DNA of 64,000 nt from Terriglobia bacterium (GCA_020073305.1 JAIQFK010000005.1:186001-250000); one strand, 5' to 3'; shown: positions 53,901 through 63,244, numbered from the stretch's first letter. The notes: generated by a model from the sequence alone, not told the origin. Numbers and translations are program-made.

Positions 53901-55808
53901 ATGTCCTCAAACACTCAGTCCGACCAGCCTCACGATCGCACCCTCGGCATGCAGGAGCCCATCTCCCGCCGCGACTATCTGAACGCCACTCTCCTCGCCT
54001 CCGGCAGCGTGCTGCTCGGTTCGGTGTGCCCTCTGGATCTCGTCGCACAAAACGATTGGGATGGTTACGGCGGCGTCGGCGATTACAGCAGTTCCAACGG
54101 CAATACCTTTGAGGTGATCACCGAAGCCCACAAGATTCGCGACCGCATCTTCGAGCCGCTTCCCGCCGGCGTAGCCGACACTGGCGAACTCTACGACTGC
54201 GTGGTGGTGGGCGGCGGAATCAGCGGGCTCGCCGCGGCCCTCTTCTTCAAACGCCAATACCCCAGCCGCACTTGCCTCGTGCTCGAAAATCACGCCATCT
54301 TCGGCGGCGAAGCCCGGCGCAACGAATTCCGCGTGGATGGACAGCGTCTCATCGCGCACCAAGGCTCCGCCATGATCTTTCCGCCGCTCCCCGGTACTTT
54401 TCTTGAGAATTTCTACAACTCCATCGGCGTTGATCAGTGGCCGTTTCCCTATCAGGCCTGGCGCAGCAACGATCCCGAGATTCCTCTGGGACGAACTCCC
54501 TACCCCGACGGCGCCAGGACGTCCGGATTCTTTTTCGGCCCGAAATTCGGCCAATCACGTGGCAGGTGGGTGACCGATCCCTGGGGAACGAAGCTCGATG
54601 GCGCGCCAATTTCCGAGAGCGCTCGCCGCGAGCTGCTGAGCATGCGCGAAGCCGAAGCCACGCGGCCTCGCAAGCTGCCCGCGCATCACGGTGACCCGAT
54701 CTCGCGCCACCTCGACAGCATCACGCTGGAGCAGGACCTGATGGACACCTACGGCCTCAGCCGTGAGACCGTGCGCACCTTCCTGTCTCCGGTGTCCGGC
54801 GGAGGTTCGGGATTGGGCGCCGACGCCCTTTCGGCCTACGCGGAATACGCTGCAGACGTCCTCCTGCCTTGGGACTATGGCAAAGGCGCGCAGATGTTCC
54901 CCGGCGGCAACGCGGGTGTCGCGCGGCACATCGTCAAGGAACTGATCCCCGATGCACTTCCCGGACCGCGGACGCTCGAGGGGGTGTGCAAATCGTCGAT
55001 CGACTTCTCCGCACTCGACCGCACAGGCCGGCCTTCCCGCATCCGCATTCGTGCCACGGCCATCTCGGTCCAGCATGAAGGCGAGCCGGGAAAATCGAAA
55101 TTTGTCAGGGTCGTTTACGCGCGCAGCGGAAACCTCGCGAGCGTCCGGGCCCGCACCGTCATCATGGCCGGGGGAAGCTGGACCACCAAACACATCGTCA
55201 AGGATCTGCCCGCCGCGCATCGCGACGCCTACGCCCAGTTCTACCGCGCGCCCTGTATGATGGCCAACGTCGCGGTCAGGAACTGGCGGTTTCTGTACAA
55301 GCTGGGCATCAGCGAGTGCCAGTGGTTCGAGGGCATTGGAAATTACACGGCCGTCCGGAAAATGGCCACCTTCGGCGCGCTTTCTCCCACCGTATCGCCG
55401 GACTCTCCAGTGGTCCTCACGCTCAAGATCCTGTTCTCGTCCCCGGGTCTTCCCATCGGCGAGCAAGTGACTCGCGGCCGCGCCGAGCTCATTTCCACAC
55501 CCTTCCACGAATACGAGCGCCGTATCCGCGAACAATTCACCATGCTGTTCTCCAGCGTGGGATTCGATTCCCGCCGCGACATCGCCGGTATCATCCTGAA
55601 CCGCTGGGGACACGCCTATCTTAGTGCGCAAGCGGGGTTCTTCTTTGGCCAGGACGGTAAGCCGGCGCCAGGCGAAGTCCTGCGAAATCACCCGCACGAA
55701 CGTATCGTTTTCGCCAATTCTGATCTGACCGGTATCATGGACCACCGCGCCTCCATTCTCGAAGCGCACCGCGCGGTGGGGCAGTTGGCCGGACGCATCG
55801 AAGCATAG
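53901..55808 (+). CDS. Tat-exported FAD-dependent oxidoreductase (spermidine dehydrogenase-like)
   Basis: A 635-residue protein. A twin-arginine signal at about 20-45 (EPISRRDYLNATLLASGSVLL) points to export folded with cofactor. The Rossmann FAD-binding motif is at about 100-112 (VVVGGGISGLAA), then ENHAIFGGEARRNEF. Substrate-domain segments LSPVSGGGSG and a late HRAVGQLAG are visible. The best match I know is the SpdH-like group annotated as spermidine dehydrogenase or NAD(P)-binding protein in Acidobacteria. ATG 53901 is preferred; an upstream start would run through the MDR gene on the other strand. Confidence 0.83.
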   Translation: MSSNTQSDQPHDRTLGMQEPISRRDYLNATLLASGSVLLGSVCPLDLVAQNDWDGYGGVGDYSSSNGNTFEVITEAHKIRDRIFEPLPAGVADTGELYDCVVVGGGISGLAAALFFKRQYPSRTCLVLENHAIFGGEARRNEFRVDGQRLIAHQGSAMIFPPLPGTFLENFYNSIGVDQWPFPYQAWRSNDPEIPLGRTPYPDGARTSGFFFGPKFGQSRGRWVTDPWGTKLDGAPISESARRELLSMREAEATRPRKLPAHHGDPISRHLDSITLEQDLMDTYGLSRETVRTFLSPVSGGGSGLGADALSAYAEYAADVLLPWDYGKGAQMFPGGNAGVARHIVKELIPDALPGPRTLEGVCKSSIDFSALDRTGRPSRIRIRATAISVQHEGEPGKSKFVRVVYARSGNLASVRARTVIMAGGSWTTKHIVKDLPAAHRDAYAQFYRAPCMMANVAVRNWRFLYKLGISECQWFEGIGNYTAVRKMATFGALSPTVSPDSPVVLTLKILFSSPGLPIGEQVTRGRAELISTPFHEYERRIREQFTMLFSSVGFDSRRDIAGIILNRWGHAYLSAQAGFFFGQDGKPAPGEVLRNHPHERIVFANSDLTGIMDHRASILEAHRAVGQLAGRIEA

Positions 55809-55844
55809 TGGATCAGCTCTGTTAGCCGAGCGCGCCAGACCCGG

Positions 55845-56285
55845 TCATTGGCCAAGGATCAGTGGGTGCACATCCTTGATCCGCGCCAGACCGCGGTCAA
55901 AAGACACGAGCCTCATTCCTCGCACCGAGGCTAGAGCCGCGAGATAGGCATCGGTCCACACGTTGGTGCCTGTGAACCGGCCTTGTGTGTAATCCTTCCA
56001 CGCCGGTTCGATGTCCGGGGGTTCGGACACGAATGTCACCCGCGTGTCACGCGCCAGATCTTCGTATAGCGGCCAAGCATTTCGCTGGCTCACCACGTCA
56101 CCGCCCATCACCCTGGCGTTAGTCGTCAGGCGCAGAAAGCCCATTTGGGTGATCCGGCAAAAAGCGGCTTCACCCGGTTCTAAACCGGCAAACCAGGTCT
56201 TAGCGATTTCGTGATGGACGTGACCCTCCCAAGCGAGGGCGATCCACACGTTGACATCAGGCAAGCAGATCTTCGATTTCGGCAT
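55845..56285 (-). CDS. VapC-type PIN-domain ribonuclease toxin
   Basis: A 146-residue PIN-domain protein. The acidic catalytic residues are visible: Asp10 in LPDVNVW, an acidic site around Glu45-region, Asp112 (WTDAYLAALA) and Asp130 (SFDRG). It is the toxin of a type II system and would cleave RNA, classically tRNA or rRNA. It overlaps the antitoxin gene by 29 bases, giving translational coupling. The second catalytic residue is not as clear as the other three, so activity is probable, not certain. Confidence 0.88.
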   Translation of the reverse strand: MPKSKICLPDVNVWIALAWEGHVHHEIAKTWFAGLEPGEAAFCRITQMGFLRLTTNARVMGGDVVSQRNAWPLYEDLARDTRVTFVSEPPDIEPAWKDYTQGRFTGTNVWTDAYLAALASVRGMRLVSFDRGLARIKDVHPLILGQ

Positions 56286-56481
56286 TCGTCAGCACACGCT
56301 TGCCAGGCTGCTTCGACCGGATGAGCGGCAACCGAACGGTGTGGTCCTTTGCGGACCGCTTGCTCTCCATCTCATGCTCGACGGCGCGCAGCAAGAACTC
56401 TTTCAAACTCAAGCCTCGTAGCGCGGCCGTGGCTTTCATCTTGCGGAAGACAGGATCGGGCACATCGACCGTCGTTCTCAT
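56257..56481 (-). CDS. VapB-type antitoxin
   Basis: A 74-residue protein with a ribbon-helix-helix N-terminus (MRTTVDVPDPVFRKMKATAALRGLSLKEFLLRAVEHEM), a charged linker, and a C-terminal tail (KRVLTNAEIEDLLA) expected to bind the PIN domain. It precedes vapC and overlaps it by 29 bases. The RHH domain should bind its own promoter; the AT-rich region directly upstream of the start is the probable operator. An extended -10 box ends 6 bases before the ATG, implying a leaderless mRNA. Confidence 0.88.
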   Translation of the reverse strand: MRTTVDVPDPVFRKMKATAALRGLSLKEFLLRAVEHEMESKRSAKDHTVRLPLIRSKQPGKRVLTNAEIEDLLA

Positions 56482-56487
56482 AAAAAC

Positions 56488-56496
56488 ATATTAGCA
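56488..56496 (-). promoter_or_regulatory. Extended -10 promoter element of vapBC
   Basis: On the minus strand this reads TGCTAATAT, an extended -10 (TGn plus TAATAT). It ends 6 bases before the vapB ATG at 56481, so transcription would start at or next to the start codon. The area is AT-rich within a GC-rich genome, as is usual for toxin-antitoxin promoters. Confidence 0.55.
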
Positions 56497-56630
56497 TATA
56501 AGCAGGTAGAGCTGGACACCGCATAGAACCGGGTATGTCAGGGTGCTAAGTATCTATTCTTCACACCTCCCGCGAGAGTAACCCTTCCCCGTCCTCACTT
56601 CTTATTCATAAAAACGACAGTGAATTGGGA

Positions 56631-56652
56631 ACCGGCGCAAGGGCCGGCCGGT
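56631..56652 (+). promoter_or_regulatory. Small hairpin with T-rich tail ahead of an unknown gene trio
   Basis: ACCGGC (56631-56636) and GCCGGT (56647-56652) form a 6-base stem, followed by CATTTTTAT. A strong ribosome binding site lies just after. This could be an attenuator or a leader structure for the three small genes downstream; it could also be the terminator of a transcript from the left. No functional test can be inferred. Confidence 0.3.
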
Positions 56653-56678
56653 GCTCATTTTTATAAAGGAGAGGCATT

Positions 56679-56888
56679 TTGAAACATCCACTGACTGTTC
56701 ATGCATTGACCGAAGTGACCTACCGCAGCCATGTGAGGGGTCCAGCGGCAAAAGGCGACTACCCTGGCACGCTGGCGCATTTTCTTATCAAGCATCCCGG
56801 GGCCACGCACGGCGTGTTTGACGCCGAGGCGCGCCTGATCTACATCGGCAAGGAATCCGACCTCAGAGCAGCACACCGGAAACGTTAA
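56679..56888 (+). CDS. Small protein of unknown function, first of a trio
   Basis: A 69-residue protein with a TTG start. AAAGGAGAGG at 56665-56674 is a strong ribosome binding site at the right distance, which decides the start. The sequence has PLTVHALTEVTYRSHV, PGTLAHFLIKHPGATHGVFDAEARLIYIGKES and a basic end (RAAHRKR). No signal peptide, membrane segment or known family is seen. It lies 28 bases before the next gene of the trio, which has its own ribosome binding site. Confidence 0.7.
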   Translation: MKHPLTVHALTEVTYRSHVRGPAAKGDYPGTLAHFLIKHPGATHGVFDAEARLIYIGKESDLRAAHRKR

Positions 56889-56916
56889 TCATCAGTAATC
56901 AAGGAGAAATCATCGC

Positions 56917-57252
56917 ATGACGATCTTATCCCCGTCGGCGGAGGCAGGTCCGTTGACGGTTTCAGGGGCGCCTGTGCCCATCGCAGCAAGTTCCAAGCTG
57001 GTTAACAAACTCTCGGTCAAGCCGCGGCTCGGCCAGTGGTCGAAGGTCCTGATCGGCGGTTCCAACCTGGGCGCCGATGAGAGCAACGCCATGGCGGTTC
57101 TCTATCCCGTGCCCAACGGCGGACAGGCAGACTCGTTCGTGGTGCAGGATGAAGGCGGCCAGAACACCATCGACCTCAGCCAGATCTATGTCTATGCAAC
57201 CATCCCGGGCGATACGCCCATGGTGGAAGCGTTTGAGTACAAAACGGTATGA
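56917..57252 (+). CDS. Small beta-rich protein, paralogue of the next gene
   Basis: A 111-residue soluble protein. AAGGAG at 56901-56906 is a good ribosome binding site. The C-terminal half (KVLIGGSNLGADESN, VVQDEGGQNTIDLSQIYVYATIPGDTPMVEAFEY) aligns well with the corresponding part of the protein encoded directly after it (KIAIGNSGM, NTINLADLYVWPEIAGETPVITAFQL). No signal peptide is present here. The last 4 bases overlap the next start (ATGA). The family is not recognised. Confidence 0.72.
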   Translation: MTILSPSAEAGPLTVSGAPVPIAASSKLVNKLSVKPRLGQWSKVLIGGSNLGADESNAMAVLYPVPNGGQADSFVVQDEGGQNTIDLSQIYVYATIPGDTPMVEAFEYKTV

Positions 57253-57722
57253 ACAGGCGCGAACTCTTTCAAAAAGTACTGGGCGCGGGAGCGGCCGTCG
57301 TCGCCGCCAGCGTGCTGCGCGGACAGAATAGTTCGTTCAGCGGTCCCGCGGGCGGATCGCGCGGATCGCAACTGGTGACGATCCTGACGGGACCGTTCGA
57401 CACTTCGAGCTATCCCAACGGAGTGCGGCCGCTGACCGACACGCCTCAATTTGCGACGTACGTGCGCATCCAGGCGCATCCGGGACAGCAGGGAAAAATC
57501 GCGATCGGCAACTCGGGCATGGCGAGCGCGACGGGCAACATCGCGGACTCGGCCTTCATCGAGCTTTGGCCCAACTGGGACGGCAGCGTGGATAACGGCC
57601 GTTCAGATACATGGGTCCTCAGCGATCCGGACTGGAACAACACCATCAATCTTGCCGACCTGTATGTGTGGCCCGAGATTGCAGGTGAGACGCCGGTGAT
57701 CACGGCGTTTCAGTTGGCGTAG
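57249..57722 (+). CDS. Small beta-rich protein with twin-arginine-like signal, paralogue of the previous gene
   Basis: A 157-residue protein. The N-terminus MNRRELFQKVLGAGAAVVAASVL is a twin-arginine-type signal, so this copy should be exported while its paralogue stays inside. A Ser/Gly-rich linker is followed by LVTILTGPFDTSSYPNGVRPL and the shared domain of about 80 residues. It is co-translated with the previous gene by a 4-base overlap and ends 5 bases from the convergent LytTR regulator. Function is unknown. Confidence 0.72.
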   Translation: MNRRELFQKVLGAGAAVVAASVLRGQNSSFSGPAGGSRGSQLVTILTGPFDTSSYPNGVRPLTDTPQFATYVRIQAHPGQQGKIAIGNSGMASATGNIADSAFIELWPNWDGSVDNGRSDTWVLSDPDWNNTINLADLYVWPEIAGETPVITAFQLA

Positions 57723-57726
57723 GCGA

Positions 57727-58506
57727 TCAGAAAATTTCGCCCAACAGTTCGATCACGCGGTCGCGGTAGGTGCGACTCAAGTTCAGGCGGGTTCCCTCCT
57801 GGAGAATGACCACATAATCGCCGTGGAACCAGGGCTGTAATTCTTTGATCCTGTCGATATTTACCACAGTCGAACGATGGATCCGCATGAACCGGCTGGC
57901 ATCGAGGCGCGACTCAAGCGAACCCATGGTCTCGCGAAGCAGGTGCGACTCGGCGCCCACGTGCAGGCGCACGTAGTTGTCGGCGGCCTCGATCCAGTCG
58001 ATCTCATCGGTTCGCAGAAACATGATCCGGCCGGCGGATTTGATGACGACCCGATCCATGTTCCGCGGCTTGTTCCCCAGGCTATCGAGCAGAGAGGTCA
58101 GGCGATGGTCGAGGTCCGCGCCGGAGTCGTGCCGGATTTGGGCGCGCGCACGGTCCAGCGCCTTCTTGAAGCGAGCGCGGTCGAAGGGTTTCAGCAGGTA
58201 ATCGAGGGCGTGTACTTCGAAGGCGCGCAACGCATATTGGTCAAATGCGGTGACGAAGATAACCGCGGGACTGGTTTTGGGCGGCAGGGATTCAAGTACC
58301 CCGAAGCCATCGATGCCGGGCATTTGAATGTCCAGAAAGACCAGGTCCGGATTCCGCTCCTGAATGAAGCTGACGGCCTTCTGCGGATCACCGCACTCGC
58401 CAACCACCTCCACATCGCTTTCGGTTGCCAGAAGCCTGCGGATGCGCCGGCGAGCCAGCGTTTCATCATCCACGATAAGAGTCTTAATTTTTGCAATTCC
58501 TGTCAT
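57727..58506 (-). CDS. LytTR-family response regulator
   Basis: A 259-residue regulator. The receiver domain has Asp13/Asp14 and phosphoacceptor Asp59 (VFLDIQMPGIDG) with Lys near 105. The LytTR DNA-binding domain covers about 150-255 (RIMFLRTDEIDWIEAADNYVRLHV, SRFMRIHRSTVVNIDRIKEL). The start overlaps the kinase gene by 23 bases, making a standard LytS/LytR-type pair. The unknown trio lies convergent, 5 bases away; regulation of it is a guess from position. Confidence 0.95.
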   Translation of the reverse strand: MTGIAKIKTLIVDDETLARRRIRRLLATESDVEVVGECGDPQKAVSFIQERNPDLVFLDIQMPGIDGFGVLESLPPKTSPAVIFVTAFDQYALRAFEVHALDYLLKPFDRARFKKALDRARAQIRHDSGADLDHRLTSLLDSLGNKPRNMDRVVIKSAGRIMFLRTDEIDWIEAADNYVRLHVGAESHLLRETMGSLESRLDASRFMRIHRSTVVNIDRIKELQPWFHGDYVVILQEGTRLNLSRTYRDRVIELLGEIF

Positions 58507-59638
58507 GGCTAGTAGGTTGTGTTTGCGGTTTGAATGGAATAAGAATCGCCGCCTCTACGCCACCATTAGACGCGCTACGCACCACAAAGTCATGCTCCTT
58601 ACCGTAAATTGTCTCCAGCCTCGCGCGCGTGTTAGCCAGGCCCAAACCCGTTCCGGATGGGCTTGAGGGGTTTTCATCGTTAAGTCCCGGGCCATCATCT
58701 AAGACTTGTAAAATCAACTTACCCTCGCTATAACGCGAACGGATTTCGATTCGGCCTCCCGAGCCACCACCAATGCCGTGGTGTATCGCGTTCTCCACCA
58801 ACGGCTGCAGAATCAGGTTGGGAACCTCCGCGTCGAGCGTCTCCGGATCAATGTCAAACTTCACCGTCATACGATCCTCGAACCGGATTTGTTCGATTCC
58901 GAGATACGACTCGATGAATTCCAGCTCCTTGCTGAGCGGGACCTTCTGGACTCCGTTATTTTCGAGTGACAGGCGCAGTAACTCACTCAAGCGCGCAATC
59001 ATAGTTTCGGCGGCTTCCGGGTCTTCCGGCACCAGGGTGGCGATGCTGTGGAGCGTATTAAACAGAAAGTGAGGTTGCAGTTGCATTTTGAGCGCCTGGA
59101 GCTGCGCCTGGGCCAGCCGTGTCTCGAGTTGCGAAGACTTGACGCGGCCCTCCTGATAGCGGGCGTAATACTTCAGTGCGTAATGGACGAGCAGCACGAT
59201 GCCGTAGAGCATGACACCGTAGTCCAGGGAGACGATAATGATGCGGACAAGGCTGGCAAAATCATGTACGCGCCACTCCTTACTCATAGGGGGATGCAGC
59301 AGCACGAGGGCGCTTCTCTGGATAGAGGTCAGGGCCAGACAGCTGACCACGTGCACGGGCGCCATTCGATACCACCCGTGCTGATCCACGGGAAAGCGAT
59401 CCGCCAGCCACAGAATGAGCGGCGTCAGTAGAGCCCACAGATAGGCATAGATGAATTCCGCGCGGATGGTATACGACCACGTCATGGGCTTGCCCACGAT
59501 CAGGGCCGTGTAGTGCTCCTGCAGCGCCATATACACCGCAAACAGCGACCACAGCAGGAACGTGACGGCTTGACGGGTTAGCCAGCGCCGGAGCATGGGA
59601 GTTGCTCGCAGTATAGCGGGGAATTGGGCAATCCTCAT
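58484..59638 (-). CDS. LytS-family sensor histidine kinase
   Basis: A 384-residue membrane kinase. Four or so N-terminal membrane segments are seen (FLLWSLFAVYMAL, FIYAYLWALLTPLILWLA, VHVVSCLALTSI, VMLYGIVLLVHYALKYY). The His_kinase motif MQLQPHFLFNTLHSIATLV carries His190. The HATPase has LILQPLVENAIHHGIGG, DDGPGL and GTGLGLANTRARLE. It should phosphorylate the downstream LytTR regulator, whose gene it overlaps by 23 bases. Ligand unknown. Confidence 0.93.
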   Translation of the reverse strand: MRIAQFPAILRATPMLRRWLTRQAVTFLLWSLFAVYMALQEHYTALIVGKPMTWSYTIRAEFIYAYLWALLTPLILWLADRFPVDQHGWYRMAPVHVVSCLALTSIQRSALVLLHPPMSKEWRVHDFASLVRIIIVSLDYGVMLYGIVLLVHYALKYYARYQEGRVKSSQLETRLAQAQLQALKMQLQPHFLFNTLHSIATLVPEDPEAAETMIARLSELLRLSLENNGVQKVPLSKELEFIESYLGIEQIRFEDRMTVKFDIDPETLDAEVPNLILQPLVENAIHHGIGGGSGGRIEIRSRYSEGKLILQVLDDGPGLNDENPSSPSGTGLGLANTRARLETIYGKEHDFVVRSASNGGVEAAILIPFKPQTQPTSHDRNCKN

Positions 59639-59683
59639 AAGCGGTGGGGCAGAAGGGTATTGGGGAGGGACGAATGCTCGTTT

Positions 59684-62600
59684 CTAAACTAAGACCGCTT
59701 CGGTTTCTTCGCTCGCCGTGAAGTAGGCGCAGTCGGGATGGTGGAACACCAGCGCGCTGACGCTCGCCTCGGGCTCCATCATCATGCCTTCGGTGAGGTG
59801 CACGCCGATTTCATCCGGGCGGAGCAGTTTCCAGATACCCTGCTGGTCGTCGAGGTTGGGACAGGCCGGATAACCGAAGCTGTAGCGCTTGCCGCGGTAG
59901 CGCGAGGTGAAACGCTCCTGCATGGTCATGGAAGGCGGATCGGGGAAGCCCCAGTCCTCGCGAATGCGGCGGTGCAACCATTCGGCGCAGCCTTCCGCGC
60001 TCTCGATGGCCAGCGCCTGCAGGGCGTGTGCCTTGAAGTAAAGACCGGCTTGCTTTAGCTCCTCGCTCTTTTCGCGAATTCCCGCGCCCGCCGTGACCAC
60101 GAAGATCGCCAGATGATCGCGGACGCCGTCCGCGGGATCAAGAATGTAATCGCTCAGACAGAGTCCGTCGTCGCGGCGCTGGCGTCCGAAGCGAAACGTG
60201 TGGTTCGGGGTTTGCCCGCCACGGGCGAACAGCTGGATGGCGTTGCCTTCGCGCTCAGCTTCGAAGAACTGCCACACGGCTTTGACTTTCATGAACGGAG
60301 CGGCCTCGTGCTTCAAATCTTCCACCATGTGGTAAAGCTCGAGCGCCTTCTCATTGTGCTGCGCCAGCTCTTTTTCAAAATGGCCTTTGTAGCCCAGATG
60401 CCGGCCGTAGAGCATGTGCGGGTTTATGTAGCTCCAGATCTCGGTGAGGTGCGGGACGTCGCGCACCTTGCGATCGAGAGACGGCGCTGCGGGCAGAGGC
60501 AGATCCGTCCGGACTTTCCGGCTGCGATTTTCGGTGACGGGGACGGCGGGCTGCGCGGGCTGCACGGCCTCGATGAGCGGAACCACGTGGGTGTGGACGC
60601 GCACCAGGGCATCGCGCTGCGCGGGATCCATCAGCTCGTTCATGAGCCGCAGACCGGTCATGGCGTCCTTGGCATAGCAAACCGCCTCACCGTACGCCGG
60701 CCCGATCTTGTTGACGGTGAATTTTTCGGACAGCGCCGCACCGCCCACCAGCAGCGGCACGTGAATATCGTGTTCTTTCAGGTCGCCGGCCGTGATGACC
60801 ATCTGCTGCGCGCTCTTCACCAGCAGGCCGGACAAGCCGATGGCATCCGGCGAGTGCTCGCGGTACGCCTCGATCAGCTTTTCAGGAGGCACCTTGATCC
60901 CCAGATTGATGACCCGGTAACCGTTGTTGCTCAGAATGATTTCGACCAGGTTCTTGCCAATGTCGTGCACGTCGCCCTTGACGGTGGCGAGAATGATCTT
61001 GCCGCGCGTGGAGCTTTCGGCCTTTTCCATGAAGCTTTCCAGGTAACTCACCGCGGCTTTCATGGCCTCCGCGGATTGCAGCACCTCGGCGACGATCAGC
61101 TCGTTGTTATTGAACAGGCGCCCGACTTCCGCCATGCCGACCATGAGCGGACCGTTGATGATGTCGAGCGGCGCGGTTCCCTCGGCGAGCTTGCGATCGA
61201 GGTCTTCGACCAGGCCTTCTTTAGTGCCTTCGATGATGTAGTTCCCCAGACGCTCATCGAGCGGCAGGTCCGCGGCCTTGGCCTTGTCCTTCTTGACGGC
61301 ATGGCGGAAGAATTCGGTGATGGCGGCGATGTGGAACTGGTTGATGGCGGCCTTCTGCTCGAGGGTCTGTTGCCGCCAGTCATCCGCAGCGAGCCGGAGT
61401 TCCTCGTCGGGTGAATCCGCCGGCGGAGTATTGAAGAGCAGACCTTCGGCCAGGCGCCGCTCCTCTTCGGGGAGGGAGGCAAAGCGTTCGAGCTTTTCCG
61501 CGTTCACAATCGCGAGGTCCAGGCCGGCCTTGGTGCAGTAGTAGAGGAAGACGGAGTTGACCACCTCGCGCGCCGCCGGGGGCAGGCCGAACGAGATATT
61601 GGAGATGCCCAGCACCGTCTTGACGTACGGGACTTTCTCCTTGATCCATTGCACGGCCTCGATGGTCTCGACCGCGCCGCCGATATAGTTGACGTCGCCC
61701 GTCGCGCAGGGAAAAACCAGCGGATCGATGATGATGTCCTCGGCCGGAATGCCATATTTCCCGGTGAGCAATTGGACGGAGCGCTCGGCCACGGCCAGCT
61801 TGCGTTCCCGCGTGAATGCCTGGGCCTGCTGCTTGTCTTCGTCAATCGTGCCCACGATCAGCGCCGCCCCGTAAGCGCGCGCGACGGGACAGACGCGCTC
61901 GAATTTTTCCTCACCATCTTCCAGATTGATGGAGTTGATGAGGCTCTTGCCCTGGCAGTAAGTGAGGGCCAGTTCGATGGCGCCCGCATCGGTGGTGTCG
62001 ATCATGATGGGCGCCTTCACCAGCCGGATCAACCGCTCATAGAAGAGCGGGATGTCGTTCAATTCGTCGCGATCGGTGGATTGCAGGCACACGTCGATAA
62101 TGTGCGCGCCGTTTTTCACCTGCTGGCGGGCGATCTCCGCCGCCTGCTCCCACTTCTCTTCGGCAATCAGCTTCTTGAATGCCCGCGAGCCGATCACGTT
62201 GGTGCGCTCGCCCACAATCAACGGGCGGTTGCTGTCTTCGGCCTCCACCAGTTCGATACCCGAATACCAGGCGCGATGCGCGGCGGCTTGCGGTACGCGC
62301 GGCTTCTTTCCCTCGGCCATCTGGGCGATGGCCTTTATGTGGGCCGCCGTTGTGCCGCAGCAACCGCCCACCAGATTCAGCCAGCCGTGGTTAGCGAAGC
62401 GCTCGAGCTGTTCGGCGAGCGTTTGCGGCGTCTCCAGGTAATTGCCCTCCTCGTTAGGCAGCCCTGCGTTCGGATAGCAGGAAATGCGCGTCGTAGCCAG
62501 CTCACTGAGCGTGCGGATGTGATCCGTCATGAACTCAGGACCCGTCGCGCAATTGAGTCCGACCGAGAGAAGGTCGACGTGCGAAATCGAACTCAGAAAG

Positions 62601-63244
62601 GCGTCGGCGGACTGGCCGGCGAGCATCGTGCCCATCGGCTCGATGGTTCCGGAGACCATGACCGGAATCTTGCGGTTCAGCTCGCGCATCAGGCGCTGGA
62701 TCCCGAGCAGCCCGGCTTTCACGTTGCGCGTGTCCTGGCAGGTTTCGAGCACCAGAACATCGGCGCCCCCGTCAACCAGCGCCCTGGCCTGCGCGTAATA
62801 GCCTTCTTCCAACTGGCGGAAAGTGATGCCGCCGGTGACGGTGATGGCCTTGGTGGTGGGGCCCATGGAGCCAAGAACCCACCGCGGCCTCGCGGAGGTT
62901 GAGATTTCGTCAGCAGCCTGGCGCGCCAGTTTCGCCGCCGTGTAATTCAGCTCGTAAGCGTGGTCCTGCAGGTGATATTCGGCGAGCACCACGCCGGCCC
63001 CGCCAAAAGTGTCGGTTTCAATAAGGTCTGCGCCGGATTTCAGGTACTCGCGATGAATATCCAGCACGACATCCGGGCGCGTCTTGACCAGATTTTCGTT
63101 GCACCCCTCAAGCGCAGGTCCGCCGAAATCCGCGGCGGTGAGATTGCGTTGCTGCAGCATGGTGCCCATGGCGCCATCGAGCACCAGGATGCGAGTAGCG
63201 AGGGCGTCTTCGAGAGCGGCGAGCCGGTCCCCGGGGTTCGTCAT
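59684..63244 (-). CDS. metH: Cobalamin-dependent methionine synthase
   Basis: An 1186-residue MetH, full length. The homocysteine domain starts LDGAMGTMLQQRNL and has the zinc motif VGGCCG. A pterin-binding domain, B12 cap, B12-binding domain with the axial His in DVHDIGKN at about residue 757, and the SAM activation domain (FGYPACPN) follow. It transfers a methyl group from methyltetrahydrofolate to homocysteine. A cobalamin riboswitch was looked for upstream and not found. The presence of B12 enzymes (with QueG) suggests the cell makes or takes up B12. Confidence 0.97.
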   Translation of the reverse strand: MTNPGDRLAALEDALATRILVLDGAMGTMLQQRNLTAADFGGPALEGCNENLVKTRPDVVLDIHREYLKSGADLIETDTFGGAGVVLAEYHLQDHAYELNYTAAKLARQAADEISTSARPRWVLGSMGPTTKAITVTGGITFRQLEEGYYAQARALVDGGADVLVLETCQDTRNVKAGLLGIQRLMRELNRKIPVMVSGTIEPMGTMLAGQSADAFLSSISHVDLLSVGLNCATGPEFMTDHIRTLSELATTRISCYPNAGLPNEEGNYLETPQTLAEQLERFANHGWLNLVGGCCGTTAAHIKAIAQMAEGKKPRVPQAAAHRAWYSGIELVEAEDSNRPLIVGERTNVIGSRAFKKLIAEEKWEQAAEIARQQVKNGAHIIDVCLQSTDRDELNDIPLFYERLIRLVKAPIMIDTTDAGAIELALTYCQGKSLINSINLEDGEEKFERVCPVARAYGAALIVGTIDEDKQQAQAFTRERKLAVAERSVQLLTGKYGIPAEDIIIDPLVFPCATGDVNYIGGAVETIEAVQWIKEKVPYVKTVLGISNISFGLPPAAREVVNSVFLYYCTKAGLDLAIVNAEKLERFASLPEEERRLAEGLLFNTPPADSPDEELRLAADDWRQQTLEQKAAINQFHIAAITEFFRHAVKKDKAKAADLPLDERLGNYIIEGTKEGLVEDLDRKLAEGTAPLDIINGPLMVGMAEVGRLFNNNELIVAEVLQSAEAMKAAVSYLESFMEKAESSTRGKIILATVKGDVHDIGKNLVEIILSNNGYRVINLGIKVPPEKLIEAYREHSPDAIGLSGLLVKSAQQMVITAGDLKEHDIHVPLLVGGAALSEKFTVNKIGPAYGEAVCYAKDAMTGLRLMNELMDPAQRDALVRVHTHVVPLIEAVQPAQPAVPVTENRSRKVRTDLPLPAAPSLDRKVRDVPHLTEIWSYINPHMLYGRHLGYKGHFEKELAQHNEKALELYHMVEDLKHEAAPFMKVKAVWQFFEAEREGNAIQLFARGGQTPNHTFRFGRQRRDDGLCLSDYILDPADGVRDHLAIFVVTAGAGIREKSEELKQAGLYFKAHALQALAIESAEGCAEWLHRRIREDWGFPDPPSMTMQERFTSRYRGKRYSFGYPACPNLDDQQGIWKLLRPDEIGVHLTEGMMMEPEASVSALVFHHPDCAYFTASEETEAVLV

